Shown here one piece after another: positions 43,393 through 51,781 of a stretch of 64,000 nt of DNA (the stretch's first letter is position 1; each line of letters begins with the position of its first letter). The stretch lies in contig JANXVY010000033.1 of assembly GCA_025351425.1 (NCBI GenBank), positions 52,159 through 116,158 of the forward strand, in the 5' to 3' direction. The notes beneath the pieces were generated by a model. It saw nothing but the letters and a program-made list of their open reading frames with translations. It did no database searches and was not told the origin of the DNA. The position numbers and the translations under genes were made by a program. The DNA is from Hyphomicrobium sp. GTDB lineage: Bacteria; Pseudomonadota; Alphaproteobacteria; Rhizobiales; Hyphomicrobiaceae.

Positions 43393-43956
43393 TCAGAACC
43401 TGTAGCCGTAGCGGATGCCGGCCCGGTCCATCCCCTCGTTGTAGCGCTGCGTATAGCCGTTGGAGATGTGTTCGAAATAGCCCGAAATCGAGTTGTGCGC
43501 GTCGAACCGGTAGCCCAGTTCCAGCGGCGCATGAAACAGCACGCGCGACCCCATCGCCTTGCGATACGGATCGTCGATGCCGATGTGCCCGTCGTGGATT
43601 GCAGCCCCCACGCCGAAGCCGAAAAAGACGCCCGACGGCCATTCGTAGCTCAAGCGCGCATCTGCGTAGGCGTGGCTCGTCAGGCCTTCGGTATTGATGG
43701 TGGCGCCGAACGCCGGCCGCATCGTGAAGAACCACACCTGCATCGACGGGGACAATTGCGCTTCGATGTTGATATCGAGGGACTTCTTCTCGAGCTGGAA
43801 TCCGCTCCAAAGCCCTGGCACGTCGTGATACAGCCCGCCGACCTTCATATCGTAGAACAGGCTTTCGGCGCGCGCGCCGCCAACGCCCGTCAAGGACACT
43901 AGGCACGCGGTGATCAAGGTCTTGAGCAAGCTGGTCTTGAACGTGGAAGTCTTCAT
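43393..43956 (-). CDS. PagL-like lipid A 3-O-deacylase / acyloxyacyl hydrolase (paralogue 2)
   Basis: The 187-residue protein has a signal peptide (about 1-30, ACLVSLTGVGGARA) and the same barrel pattern as its neighbour. The C-terminal ISGYFEHISNGYTQRYNEGM then DRAGIRYGYRF places His163, Ser165 and Glu174 in PagL triad positions. It ends in an aromatic residue, as outer-membrane barrels do. It precedes paralogue 1 by 136 bases on the same strand; the gap is large enough for a separate promoter. Tandem duplication followed by divergence of the exposed N-terminal half is the simplest reading. Confidence 0.8.
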   Translation of the reverse strand: MKTSTFKTSLLKTLITACLVSLTGVGGARAESLFYDMKVGGLYHDVPGLWSGFQLEKKSLDINIEAQLSPSMQVWFFTMRPAFGATINTEGLTSHAYADARLSYEWPSGVFFGFGVGAAIHDGHIGIDDPYRKAMGSRVLFHAPLELGYRFDAHNSISGYFEHISNGYTQRYNEGMDRAGIRYGYRF

Positions 43957-44066
43957 CGAGCGTCTGCGTCCTGTTGAGCGAAGTTCAGCAACGCTGCATA
44001 CGAGCCGATCAGTCTGATCGCCTCCTCATACGTTGGTCCAACGCCACTCACAACGCTTAACGCGGC

Positions 44067-45302
44067 TCAATCCGTCGCGGACGCCTGCGTGGGGTTTGCC
44101 GGACACAACGCCCGCGCCACCGTCCCCGCCGCCGTGCGCGACGGGAAATGCCCGACAATCTCGCCCCCCGGCGCATGTGCGGCGAGGAAACTCTCGGTCA
44201 TCGCCTGGCGCTGATCTTCTTCAAGCACCACCGTCGTCAGCCGCGTTTCGTCGCCCACCTGATGCCGAATGAGCACAGCCGCTTCGCCACCATAGCTCGC
44301 CGAATAGATCCGACAGTTGGCCCGGCCGTCAGGTGTGGCCCGGCCTAACCCTGCCTGAGCCACCGCGGCAAACCGCGCAACCCCCGCCGCCACCGGCGCG
44401 GGTGCGTTCTCATGCTCCGCCACGGGACGCGGTGCGGGTGCCGCTGTAATTGGCGACGCGTCCGTCGCGGATACAACAGCTGGCGCCGGCACGCGCCGTG
44501 GCTCGACCGCCAGCGGCACGGAAGGTATGGGGTCACCGCGCTGCCATACGGTGCGTACCAGCGGTTTGCGTTCGGCCAGCACCGGCGGTTCGCTCAGCCC
44601 GCCTGCACCCAGCTTGCTCGGCGGTGCCAGACCTGCCCGCGGCCGCACATCGTTCATCGTCACTTGAGTAGGCTGCCGCGTACACGCGCCCTTGCGATAA
44701 AGGCCCGCGATCGTCTCGATGTTGGTTGCATAAGCTCGGTCCACCGCCCACCTGCGGGACAGGTCCGCAAACGTCACCGGACGCCCGAGCTTGCGTGAAA
44801 TCTCGATGATGTCGCCTTGATATTCGCGCGTCCGCTGCGCAACGGGGCGGTCGACCCGCTCGCCGGAATACGCCACCAGATGCTGCACATGCGCGAGCAC
44901 GCCCGTGCGCACATCCCCATACCGGTCCCCAGGCACGCCGCCGCCCGTTGCACCGATGCCCGCAAAATTATTCTGCGCAAGTCCCACGTCGCCCGAACTG
45001 CCGTCGCCCCGCTTGAACATCAGATAGTTGGTCTCAAGCAACATCTGGAAGAACGCATAATCCCAGCGCACATGCACGCTCGTCCCGAGTTCACGGTAGC
45101 TCTCCGCGATTGTGCCGAATTTCGGCGCGAGTTTCGGGTTGCGCGTGGCGACGAACGCCATCAGCCGGCCCGGCGTAACACACGACGGCACAGGATTGGC
45201 CGGCGACGAGCGGATTTCCGGCAACCCGCCCGCCTTTGCTGCAGCCCCGCTGGTCGCAAACCCAAGTAAGGCAATCAAAACCGGCAGAACGCGTCCACGC
45301 AT
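44067..45302 (-). CDS. Exported glucosaminidase-like protein with conserved C-terminal domain (paralogue 1)
   Basis: The 411-residue protein has a signal peptide (about 1-24) and a glucosaminidase-like domain at about residues 40-210: CVTPGRLMAFVATRN, RWDYAFFQMLLETNYLMFKR with Glu90 in the place of the catalytic glutamate, and LAQNNFAGIGATGGG. A Pro/Ala-rich linker follows, and then a separate domain of about 75 residues (CRIYSASYGGEAAVLIRHQV through AAHAPGGEIVGHFPS). Family GH73-type enzymes cleave N-acetylglucosamine linkages in peptidoglycan. The C-terminal domain recurs in the neighbouring paralogue and I do not recognise it. The frame extends 55 codons upstream into basic low-complexity sequence; the signal peptide fixes the start at 45302. 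Confidence 0.72.
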   Translation of the reverse strand: MRGRVLPVLIALLGFATSGAAAKAGGLPEIRSSPANPVPSCVTPGRLMAFVATRNPKLAPKFGTIAESYRELGTSVHVRWDYAFFQMLLETNYLMFKRGDGSSGDVGLAQNNFAGIGATGGGVPGDRYGDVRTGVLAHVQHLVAYSGERVDRPVAQRTREYQGDIIEISRKLGRPVTFADLSRRWAVDRAYATNIETIAGLYRKGACTRQPTQVTMNDVRPRAGLAPPSKLGAGGLSEPPVLAERKPLVRTVWQRGDPIPSVPLAVEPRRVPAPAVVSATDASPITAAPAPRPVAEHENAPAPVAAGVARFAAVAQAGLGRATPDGRANCRIYSASYGGEAAVLIRHQVGDETRLTTVVLEEDQRQAMTESFLAAHAPGGEIVGHFPSRTAAGTVARALCPANPTQASATD

Positions 45303-45336
45303 GGCACTCGACTTTCTGCAAAAAACGTATGGCAAA

Positions 45337-46614
45337 TCAACCTTCAGGGCACAGCTCGAACGCTTTATCGAGCGCCAGCGTCTGCGACTTGAACTCGCCA
45401 ACCTGCTTACCGCCCGGCGCATACGCCGCGATGTAGGCGTCCGCCTCGCGTGTCTCCGCGCCCTCATTGACGTCCAGAACCGTGTAAGCCGTCGCTTCGC
45501 TTGAGACGGCCTTGATGATCACCGACTTGGTGCCGCCGTAGCTCGCCTGGAACACCTTGCAGCCGGCCGCCTGGGCGGGCGCAACTGGCTTTGCACCCTT
45601 GGCTGTCGCAGGTGCGGCAACCATGGTCGCAGCCGGCAATTCGGGTCCTGCCGCATCCGCCTCCGGCTTGGGAGGGTTGAGCAGCACGAACGGCGCCGGC
45701 TTGGCGACCGTAGTCGCAGCGGTTGAATTGGCAGCCTTCGCCGCAGCTCCCGCGCCGAGCGCTGACCGCTGGCCCGAACCTTCCGCGCGCGCTTCCTCCA
45801 CCGCCCGCTTGGCAATCTCTGTGCCTGAAATCTTGTCGTCGTTCTGCGCAGCCTTCAGCGCCGGCGCCGTGACTGCGGCTGTCGCCGGAGCTGGATCGGC
45901 GGCCGACGGCGCAATAGCCGGTGCAGCAAGCACCGCCAGCGCTTGTCTCTGGCCCGCACGCACGGCTGCGACGAGTTCAGGGTGCGGATCGGCCGCCTTG
46001 CACGGTCCATCGATGAAGCTCTCGGCCACCTGCTCGATGTCCGCGCCATACTTGCGCGCAGGTGGCGCCCACTTCTTGGCGAGCTGCGCAAACGTCATTG
46101 GGCCCTTGATGGTCTTCTGCCATTCGGTCAGCACGCCCCATTCCTGCACCTTGCGCGTCCGCTCGGCGACCGGATTGGCGACTTTCTCGCCCGAATACAT
46201 CGACAGATGCTCAAGATGCGCGCGCACTCCGGTTGAAACGTCCTTGAAACTCTCTCCATGTTCGCCATTGCCGGTCGCACCCAGCCCGGCGAAGTTATTC
46301 TGCAACGGCCGCACGTCGCCGCCGAATTTCAGGCTGCCGGTCTCCACGATCATCTGGAAGAAAGCGTAGTCCCACCGCATGCCCAGCTCTTCGCCGTGGC
46401 GCATATAGTCGGCGGCGACGCTATCGAATTTGCCGTCCAGCTTCTCGTTGCGCGCCTTCAAGAAGGCCATCAACCGGCCTGGCGTCGCACATTCCAGAAC
46501 CTTGTTGGACCCGGAGGCTTTAAGGGCCGGCAAATCTACAGCGCTCGCCGCATGCGCGCCTGCCGCCGTCACAAAGGCGGCCACGGCCCCTGCAGCAATC
46601 CGACGAAAAATCAT
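45337..46614 (-). CDS. Exported glucosaminidase-like protein with conserved C-terminal domain (paralogue 2)
   Basis: The 425-residue protein has a signal peptide (about 1-23) and then CATPGRLMAFLKARNEKLDG, RWDYAFFQMIVETGSLKFGG with Glu91 at the catalytic position, and LQNNFAGLGATGNGEHG. A long Ala/Pro-rich linker (about 215-345) joins it to a C-terminal domain (CKVFQASYGGTKSVIIKAVS through AAYAPGGKQVGEFKSQ). Domain order and both terminal domains match the downstream paralogue, while the linker is unrelated. It is probably a periplasmic or cell-surface peptidoglycan hydrolase. The genes are separated by 34 bases and likely co-transcribed. The substrate is inferred from the family. Confidence 0.72.
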   Translation of the reverse strand: MIFRRIAAGAVAAFVTAAGAHAASAVDLPALKASGSNKVLECATPGRLMAFLKARNEKLDGKFDSVAADYMRHGEELGMRWDYAFFQMIVETGSLKFGGDVRPLQNNFAGLGATGNGEHGESFKDVSTGVRAHLEHLSMYSGEKVANPVAERTRKVQEWGVLTEWQKTIKGPMTFAQLAKKWAPPARKYGADIEQVAESFIDGPCKAADPHPELVAAVRAGQRQALAVLAAPAIAPSAADPAPATAAVTAPALKAAQNDDKISGTEIAKRAVEEARAEGSGQRSALGAGAAAKAANSTAATTVAKPAPFVLLNPPKPEADAAGPELPAATMVAAPATAKGAKPVAPAQAAGCKVFQASYGGTKSVIIKAVSSEATAYTVLDVNEGAETREADAYIAAYAPGGKQVGEFKSQTLALDKAFELCPEG

Positions 46615-46857
46615 GGCTCACCTTCACTCTGAAACAATGCGGACTGCCCCCGCGGTGCGAACACTCTTCATACGGGCTTAACGTTAATGTCTGGTTAGCC
46701 CCCTGCCGCCAACGTCCCATTGACCAAACCGGCGCAATGGGGCGTGAGTTAGGGCAGCGGTGGGACGAATTGTGGCAAGCACCCGCCGCATGGCCCTCGA
46801 ACGGCCCCGAGCGCGGGTCCGGTCATGTGCAAAGCAGCGTCATGCCGGGTCAAAAAG

Positions 46858-47604
46858 TCAGCCCCAAGTCAGATGCTGTCCGCCGTCGAGTGCGATCATC
46901 TGCCCGGTGAGCGCCGGCGCATCCAGAATGAACCGCACGGCCGCCGCAATCTCCTCGGGGTTGGACCCCCGCCGCAGCAGCGTTGCGTTCTGCTCGGCGG
47001 CAAAATCCTCCGCACTCTGGTGGATCGACTGCAACACGGGCCCTGGCCCAATCGCATTCACTCTCACCCGCGGCGCCAGCGCCTGCGCCAGCGTCCGCGT
47101 CGCGGTCCACAATCCGGCTTTGGAAATCGTGTAGGAGAAAAATTCGGGGCTCAGCCGCAGCACCCGCTGGTCGATGATGTTGATAACGTTCCCCCGTGCC
47201 CCCTCGGGCAAACTCCGCACCATCGCCTGCGCCAGAAACACCGGCGCGCGCAGATTGATATCCATGTGCCGGGCCCAGGTCTCCGCCGTCAGCGTCTCAA
47301 TCGTATCGTCGGCGAATTCCGATGCGTTGTTGACGAGGCAGGTGGGCGGCCCCAGCTGCTCGCAAACCTGCGGAAACAGCCGCGCCACGTCACCGGCGTC
47401 CGCCAGATCTGCCGCGAATGCATTTGCCCGCCGCCCCTTGGCCTCGATCTCGGCTACGAGTTCGCAGGCTTCCGCCCGCGAATGACGATAGTGCACGGCC
47501 ACGTCGTAGCCCGCGTCCGCCAGCTGCAACGCGATGGCCCGACCGATGCGGCGCCCAGCGCCGGATATGAATGCGATCGAGCGCACAGATGGCAGTTTCG
47601 GCAT
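46858..47604 (-). CDS. Short-chain dehydrogenase, pteridine-reductase-like
   Basis: The 248-residue protein has the Rossmann motif AFISGAGRRIGRAIALQLAD, the structural VNNAS motif (CLVNNASEF) and the catalytic YTISKAGL with Tyr and Lys. The ending LTGQMIALDGGQHLTWG and the arginine after the second glycine (GRRIGRA) are typical of the FolM/pteridine-reductase-like subgroup of SDRs, which reduce dihydromonapterin or related pterins with NADPH. Where most SDRs have a catalytic serine, this one reads IIDQRVLRLSPEF, a feature shared with that subgroup. The start is placed at 47604 (MPKLPSVRSIAFIS); an ATG 20 codons upstream is possible. No folate gene is adjacent. Confidence 0.82.
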   Translation of the reverse strand: MPKLPSVRSIAFISGAGRRIGRAIALQLADAGYDVAVHYRHSRAEACELVAEIEAKGRRANAFAADLADAGDVARLFPQVCEQLGPPTCLVNNASEFADDTIETLTAETWARHMDINLRAPVFLAQAMVRSLPEGARGNVINIIDQRVLRLSPEFFSYTISKAGLWTATRTLAQALAPRVRVNAIGPGPVLQSIHQSAEDFAAEQNATLLRRGSNPEEIAAAVRFILDAPALTGQMIALDGGQHLTWG

Positions 47605-48113
47605 GGAGTATGGGCCTTTGGCATGAACCGCGCGAGCGTGGCCTTTGTCGTAGAGCATCTTCAAACCGAAGTGGACACAGGTTCGTCATTGCAAAGCGAT
47701 GCTCCCCGTCGACGAAGAAGATGCGACCAGGCAACAACCTGGAGCACCCTTCCAATTCACTAGGATCGCAACAGCGCTCCACCCAGACCCAATACCGACC
47801 GCCACCAATGCTGCTTCAACTGTTGATTCTGCGGAATAAATCTTCCGTTGGCGGACGTCGCCCAATATTAAGTCAATTGCACACTTATTATGCAGGCCTA
47901 TAATTCCAGGCTGCCCCTAAAGCGACCACCAAACGATCAATTGGTGGTCACAAAAACCAATACGTTGCCTCTTTGTGACACCTCCCGCCATACAACGTTT
48001 TCACGGCGCTTTTGACTTGTTGCGGCGCGGTCTTTCAGGCCTTTTGACGTCATGCCGACTCTACGTCACGGCAATAGTATTGTCGCAGAGCCACCTTTTG
48101 GGGGAATTAAAGA
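47605..48113. other. Intergenic region with a hairpin and the porin promoter
   Basis: About 500 bases lie between the divergent SDR and TorF-type porin genes. The part from about 47800 is AT-richer. A perfect stem GACCACCAA (47925-47933) pairs with TTGGTGGTC (47942-47950) around an eight-base loop, without a T tract. The last 110 bases, ending in GGGGGAATTAAAG before the ATG, should hold the porin promoter and a good ribosome site. No gene is supported. Confidence 0.5.
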
Positions 48114-48968
48114 ATGAATTCGCAAATTAAATTGTCACTCGGTCTGTTGGCCGCCATCGCCGGCCTGGCCTCGCCCGCAGTGGCTGCCGATGAAGCGCCC
48201 AAGTTCACGTACTCGTTCAACATTGGCGCCACCAACGACTACGTGTTCCGCGGCTACGCCCAGCGCAAGGAAGATCCTTCGGTCCAGGGCGGCATCGATC
48301 TGGGCTACGGTATCGCCTACTTCGGCATGTGGGCTTCGAACATCGATTTCGGCAAGAACGGCGACGGCTCGAAGCAGGTCCACACCGAACTCGACATCTA
48401 CGGCGGTATCAAGCCGGTTTGGGGTCCCGCCACCTTCGATCTCGGCGTGATCTACTACGCCTACCCCGGCGCCAACGACAACGGTTCGGTGACCATCACC
48501 ACGCAGGTCCCCAACCAAGACTACGTCGAGTTCAAGGCTGGCGTCAGCGGCGCTTTCATTCCTAAGCTCGACAAGCTGACCTTGGGCGGCACCGCATACT
48601 ACTCGCCGGAATATCAGGGCAAGCAGGGCGAAGTCTGGACCCTCGAAGGCACCGCCGCCTACGAACTCCCGGCCGTCAGCATCTTCACCCCGACCATCAG
48701 CGCCACTATCGGCGAGCAGTTCGGCGATGTCGGCAACGCTGCGCTCGGCAGCCCCATCCTGGGCAAGTTTGGTCTGGGTAACGGTTCAGATACCGTCACC
48801 TACTGGAACGTCGGCGTGACCCTCGCCGTCGAAAAGTTCTCGTTTGACTTCCGCTACTGGAACACCGACGTCAGCGACAAGGGCGGCACCACTGGCAACA
48901 ACTTCTGCCACCAGTCGCAGCTGCAGTGCGACGGCCAGTTCGCCTTCATCGGTAAGTTCACCTACTGA
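48114..48968 (+). CDS. TorF-family putative outer-membrane porin
   Basis: The 284-residue protein has a signal peptide (about 1-24, LGLLAAIAGLASPAVA) and a mature part rich in alternating aromatic strands. The TorF signature is visible in SFNIGATNDYVFRGYAQRKE, VQGGIDLGYG and FGMWASNIDFG. It ends FIGKFTY with an aromatic terminal residue, as outer-membrane barrels do. Two cysteines near the end (NFCHQSQLQCDG) may form a loop disulphide. Codon usage is strongly biased and the gene has its own long leader and terminator, which suggests high expression. The function in this family is not well defined beyond channel formation. Confidence 0.88.
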   Translation: MNSQIKLSLGLLAAIAGLASPAVAADEAPKFTYSFNIGATNDYVFRGYAQRKEDPSVQGGIDLGYGIAYFGMWASNIDFGKNGDGSKQVHTELDIYGGIKPVWGPATFDLGVIYYAYPGANDNGSVTITTQVPNQDYVEFKAGVSGAFIPKLDKLTLGGTAYYSPEYQGKQGEVWTLEGTAAYELPAVSIFTPTISATIGEQFGDVGNAALGSPILGKFGLGNGSDTVTYWNVGVTLAVEKFSFDFRYWNTDVSDKGGTTGNNFCHQSQLQCDGQFAFIGKFTY

Positions 48969-48998
48969 TCACGAAAGGTCTCCCGGCCTTGCACTAGG

Positions 48999-49028
48999 AA
49001 AGGACACGGTTTTTCCGGGTCCTTTTTT
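48999..49028 (+). terminator. Intrinsic terminator after the TorF-type porin
   Basis: AAAGGAC (48999-49005) pairs with GTCCTTT (49019-49025), with an inner CGG/CCG, and is followed by a T run (TTTTTT). It is a strong plus-strand terminator. Confidence 0.82.
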
Positions 49029-49158
49029 GTTGTGCGCAACAGATCGCACACGTTTTCCCCAGCAACGAGAGCAGCAGCGCTTCGTGAGACTCAAGCCAAC
49101 CGCTAATCTTCTCGCGGTTCCACTCCACTCCACGCCTGAGCCCTCACGCCTGAGCCCT

Positions 49159-49914
49159 ATGATCCCCATCATCGCCCTCTTCATCGTCGCCACCATCACG
49201 ATCGCAGCCGTGGTTCTAGGGCCCCGCGTCGCCGACCAGCGCGTCGTCTTCGACGATGCACCCGACCAGCCCTGCGCCTTCGGCCCGGATATGGCGTGGA
49301 TTGCTCTCAAAACCGAGAATTGCGACGCCGTTGTCGAGGCGATCGGCCTGTTGGACCCCGTCGCCTCGAACTGGAGTTCCGGCATCGGCACGGTTTACGA
49401 TCGTTCGCTTGGCGAAAACCGCCTGTTTGTCTCGCCGCCCGTCAATGGCTGGATTTTCGTTATCGGCTCGAGCCTGCCCCACCCGCACGGCCGCACCTTT
49501 ATAGACAAATGCACGCCGCTTCTGCTGCACCTCTCGCAAGCCTTCCCGGAAGTGCAATATTTCGCCTCCTACCCCGAACTCGACCTGTTTGCTTGGGCAA
49601 AAGGTGGCGCGGGGCGGCTCGTTCGCGCCTTTGGCGTCAGCGACGAGGGCGTGGTTTGGGTCCGTGGTCGCACCACGCGGGAGGAACGCCAACTCGGCCT
49701 GAAACTGTTCGAGTTGCGTGGTGTGCGCGGCCGCCGCGGTGATGCCGGCGGTGAACTATTGATGCATCCGACGCAAGAACACGTGATGCGCCTCGCAGGC
49801 CAATGGAGCGTCAACCCAACGCTACTGGACCTTAGCCCGTTCCGGACCGGCCGCGGCTATGTGGGATTTGCCCCTGCCGAGTGGCGCGCCCAGCGCCACC
49901 GTATGTCCGCTTAA
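49159..49914 (+). CDS. Protein of unknown function with N-terminal membrane anchor
   Basis: The 251-residue protein starts with a hydrophobic helix (MIPIIALFIVATITIAAVVL, about 1-20) and continues as a soluble domain with RTFIDKCTPLLLHLSQAFPE, LDLFAWAKGGAGRLVRAFGV and VVWVRGRTTREERQLGLKLF. Two to three cysteines are present. Proteins of this kind, with a W-x-A-K-x-G-x-x-x-R-A-F pattern, are found as uncharacterised proteins; no enzyme motif was recognised. The frame is open far upstream to 48844 through the porin gene, but only 49159 gives a sensible N-terminus. It stands between the porin terminator and a convergent gene. Confidence 0.65.
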   Translation: MIPIIALFIVATITIAAVVLGPRVADQRVVFDDAPDQPCAFGPDMAWIALKTENCDAVVEAIGLLDPVASNWSSGIGTVYDRSLGENRLFVSPPVNGWIFVIGSSLPHPHGRTFIDKCTPLLLHLSQAFPEVQYFASYPELDLFAWAKGGAGRLVRAFGVSDEGVVWVRGRTTREERQLGLKLFELRGVRGRRGDAGGELLMHPTQEHVMRLAGQWSVNPTLLDLSPFRTGRGYVGFAPAEWRAQRHRMSA

Positions 49915-49958
49915 CAACTTTCCAGCGGGCTGGCGCCCATGGGGTCGCGCCGATGAAA

Positions 49959-50474
49959 TCAGGCCGCCCGCTTGAGCCTGTGCACGGTTGCCGGCGCGCG
50001 CAGCTGGAACTTCAAAATGACTGCCGTCGGCTTGACCCGCTTGGCGAAAACGATCCGCGTTGTTGCGCGTTTGGCCACGAGTTTGCGGCGCTTGACGGGG
50101 TACAGGTCCGGCGCCCGTTTGCGTGCCGGTTTGGCAAGTTTTACGACGGGCCGCGGCGCGGCCGTCCGGATGAGCATACGTGCCGACGCCTTGCCGCGCC
50201 GCCCCTTGCGACCATTCAACTTGGCCGCGCAACGCATCCTGGCCCGCAAAAGATGCGAACGCGTCAACTTGGTCCCGGTCGTCAAGGCATCAGCCGCAAC
50301 GCTCCCCCGAGCCTCCGCGTTTGGCGACAAAGCCGGACCTTGCGCAGCTTCGGCGGTTGCAGCTGCGTGTCCGGCCCAGGACTGTCGGTCTCTGGCAACA
50401 TCTCTGGCCCCGCCAAGATACGAAAAAACCGCGATAACGCGCTCTTTAAATGCAACCACAAAACTCGACAACAC
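49959..50474 (-). CDS. Strongly basic small protein of unknown function
   Basis: The protein of 171 residues starts at a GTG (complement of 50472-50474) with GGGAG about 10 bases upstream. After a short hydrophobic N-terminus (MLSSFVVAFKERVIAVFSYL) it is rich in Ala, Lys and Arg: KLNGRKGRRGKASARML, KLAKPARKRAPDLYPVKRRK. The C-terminal half has almost no acidic residues. This recalls nucleic-acid-binding or histone-like tails, but no family was recognised. Overlapping open frames on the plus strand are weaker and lack a ribosome site. Confidence that this is a true gene is moderate. Confidence 0.45.
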   Translation of the reverse strand: MLSSFVVAFKERVIAVFSYLGGARDVARDRQSWAGHAAATAEAAQGPALSPNAEARGSVAADALTTGTKLTRSHLLRARMRCAAKLNGRKGRRGKASARMLIRTAAPRPVVKLAKPARKRAPDLYPVKRRKLVAKRATTRIVFAKRVKPTAVILKFQLRAPATVHRLKRAA

Positions 50475-50571
50475 GATGACCTACTCCCTCAAATCGGTCC
50501 GACTTCTTGCCCAATTAGAGCTTCGCACGGCTTGGTTAAGGCAGTTCTAATCACCGTTCGATTTGAAGAAC

Positions 50572-50958
50572 TTAAGCGTCGGCCCCCACGATTTTCTCCA
50601 TCTGGCGGGCGATCATGACATCGAGATTGCCCTCGAACGGCACCGTGAACATCGACAATCCGCGCGCGTCCTTTGCCCACGCTTCCAGCGCGGGAGCAAA
50701 CTCCGGCGGCGGCGCGTCCTCGCCGTCGCAAGCGAGCACCGTCGCGGCAAAGGCCGCCTCCGTGAATGGAAGAAATGGGATGACGACGGCTTCGAACTGC
50801 CCGTCCGGCAGTCGCCTGGGCGCGCCTGCCACCGCAGCGCATACCACCTTCTTATCGCCGCTGCAGCTGACCACGGCGCCGATCACGATCCGAGATGCCT
50901 CGAACCCGGCGGGCGCCCGGTATGTCCATCGTTGCCCCGCCGAAAACTCCAACTGCAT
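50572..50958 (-). CDS. Conserved small cytoplasmic protein of unknown function
   Basis: The 128-residue protein starts MQLEFSAGQRWTYRAPAGFE, with GGAGG 5 bases before the ATG (complement of 50956-50958). It continues RIVIGAVVSCSGDKKVVCAA, VIPFLPFTEAAFAATVLAC and ends MIARQMEKIVGADA. There is no signal peptide or membrane helix. The frame extends 7 codons further without support. The protein looks like a compact beta-sheet domain with a C-terminal helix; I recognise no function. Confidence 0.65.
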   Translation of the reverse strand: MQLEFSAGQRWTYRAPAGFEASRIVIGAVVSCSGDKKVVCAAVAGAPRRLPDGQFEAVVIPFLPFTEAAFAATVLACDGEDAPPPEFAPALEAWAKDARGLSMFTVPFEGNLDVMIARQMEKIVGADA

Positions 50959-51050
50959 GCAACCTCCGTCCGCAAACACAAGCCGCGTCGCCGCCGCAGA
51001 ACGCAGCCCTGCTGCGTTCGTCTTACCTCATTTTCGGGTCCGTTAAGATT

Positions 51051-51596
51051 CTAGTCGGACTTCTTCGACAGCCCATCGACCACGATCCGCGCTGACCATC
51101 CCCCGACTGCGGACTGAGCGGGCGCTGGCGGAGCGGGCGTCGAGGAAGAACTGACCAACGTCGGCACCGGTGACGGACCAAAATCCCCCCGGTCGGCGCG
51201 TCCGATGCCGCGCGCGGGACGGAACTTGATTGACACCGCGCCCTCGCAACCCACGATCGCCGCGTCTCCGTCCGTCCGGTTCACGCCCGCGTTCGTACAA
51301 TTTTCACTCGTCACGGCGAGCACCGGCGCGGCAGCGCCGGATTGCCGGCTCTGCGCTTTGCCGGGCGCGCCCGCCGTCCGCGTCCCGATCTGAACCGGCC
51401 CATCGGGGCGGCTGAAGAACACCGCCTCTTTGACAAAGCTCCAGAATCCAACCACGTGCCAGCACACCGCGCCCGCGATAAAGCCTGCAAATCCTGCCAT
51501 CACGACCTGCCTTGGCGAGTCTCGAGGCGAGCCGTCGCGCGTCCGTTGCCGCAACGAGAATTGATCCTCGGCAAGAGGCAACCCTGACCCATCCAT
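51051..51596 (-). CDS. Single-pass membrane protein of unknown function
   Basis: The 181-residue protein starts at the ATG complementary to 51594-51596 with GGGGGA about 8 bases upstream. It has a polar N-terminus, one membrane helix (about 32-50, VVMAGFAGFIAGAVCWHVVG) and a periplasmic part with two cysteines (SENCTNAG, IVGCEGAVSIK), then a Ser/Pro/Ala-rich stretch. The arrangement resembles a signal-anchored envelope protein. The function is unknown. It lies 92 bases upstream of the 50572-50958 gene on the same strand. Confidence 0.55.
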   Translation of the reverse strand: MDGSGLPLAEDQFSLRQRTRDGSPRDSPRQVVMAGFAGFIAGAVCWHVVGFWSFVKEAVFFSRPDGPVQIGTRTAGAPGKAQSRQSGAAAPVLAVTSENCTNAGVNRTDGDAAIVGCEGAVSIKFRPARGIGRADRGDFGPSPVPTLVSSSSTPAPPAPAQSAVGGWSARIVVDGLSKKSD

Positions 51597-51781
51597 CGTA
51601 CGTTCCCCCGCTCGTCTGACACTGAACGGATAACCCGATTCGCGTCGAGCCTTCCCGCAGCCGGAGCCGTCCGAACGCGCGATACACTTATTCTTCACGC
51701 GTACGATTTCGCCCGCGAATAGGGGGCCGCGCCCCCCATCGGCCCAGCGGCCAGATTCCGGTCATTGAGATGAGGTCGAGC

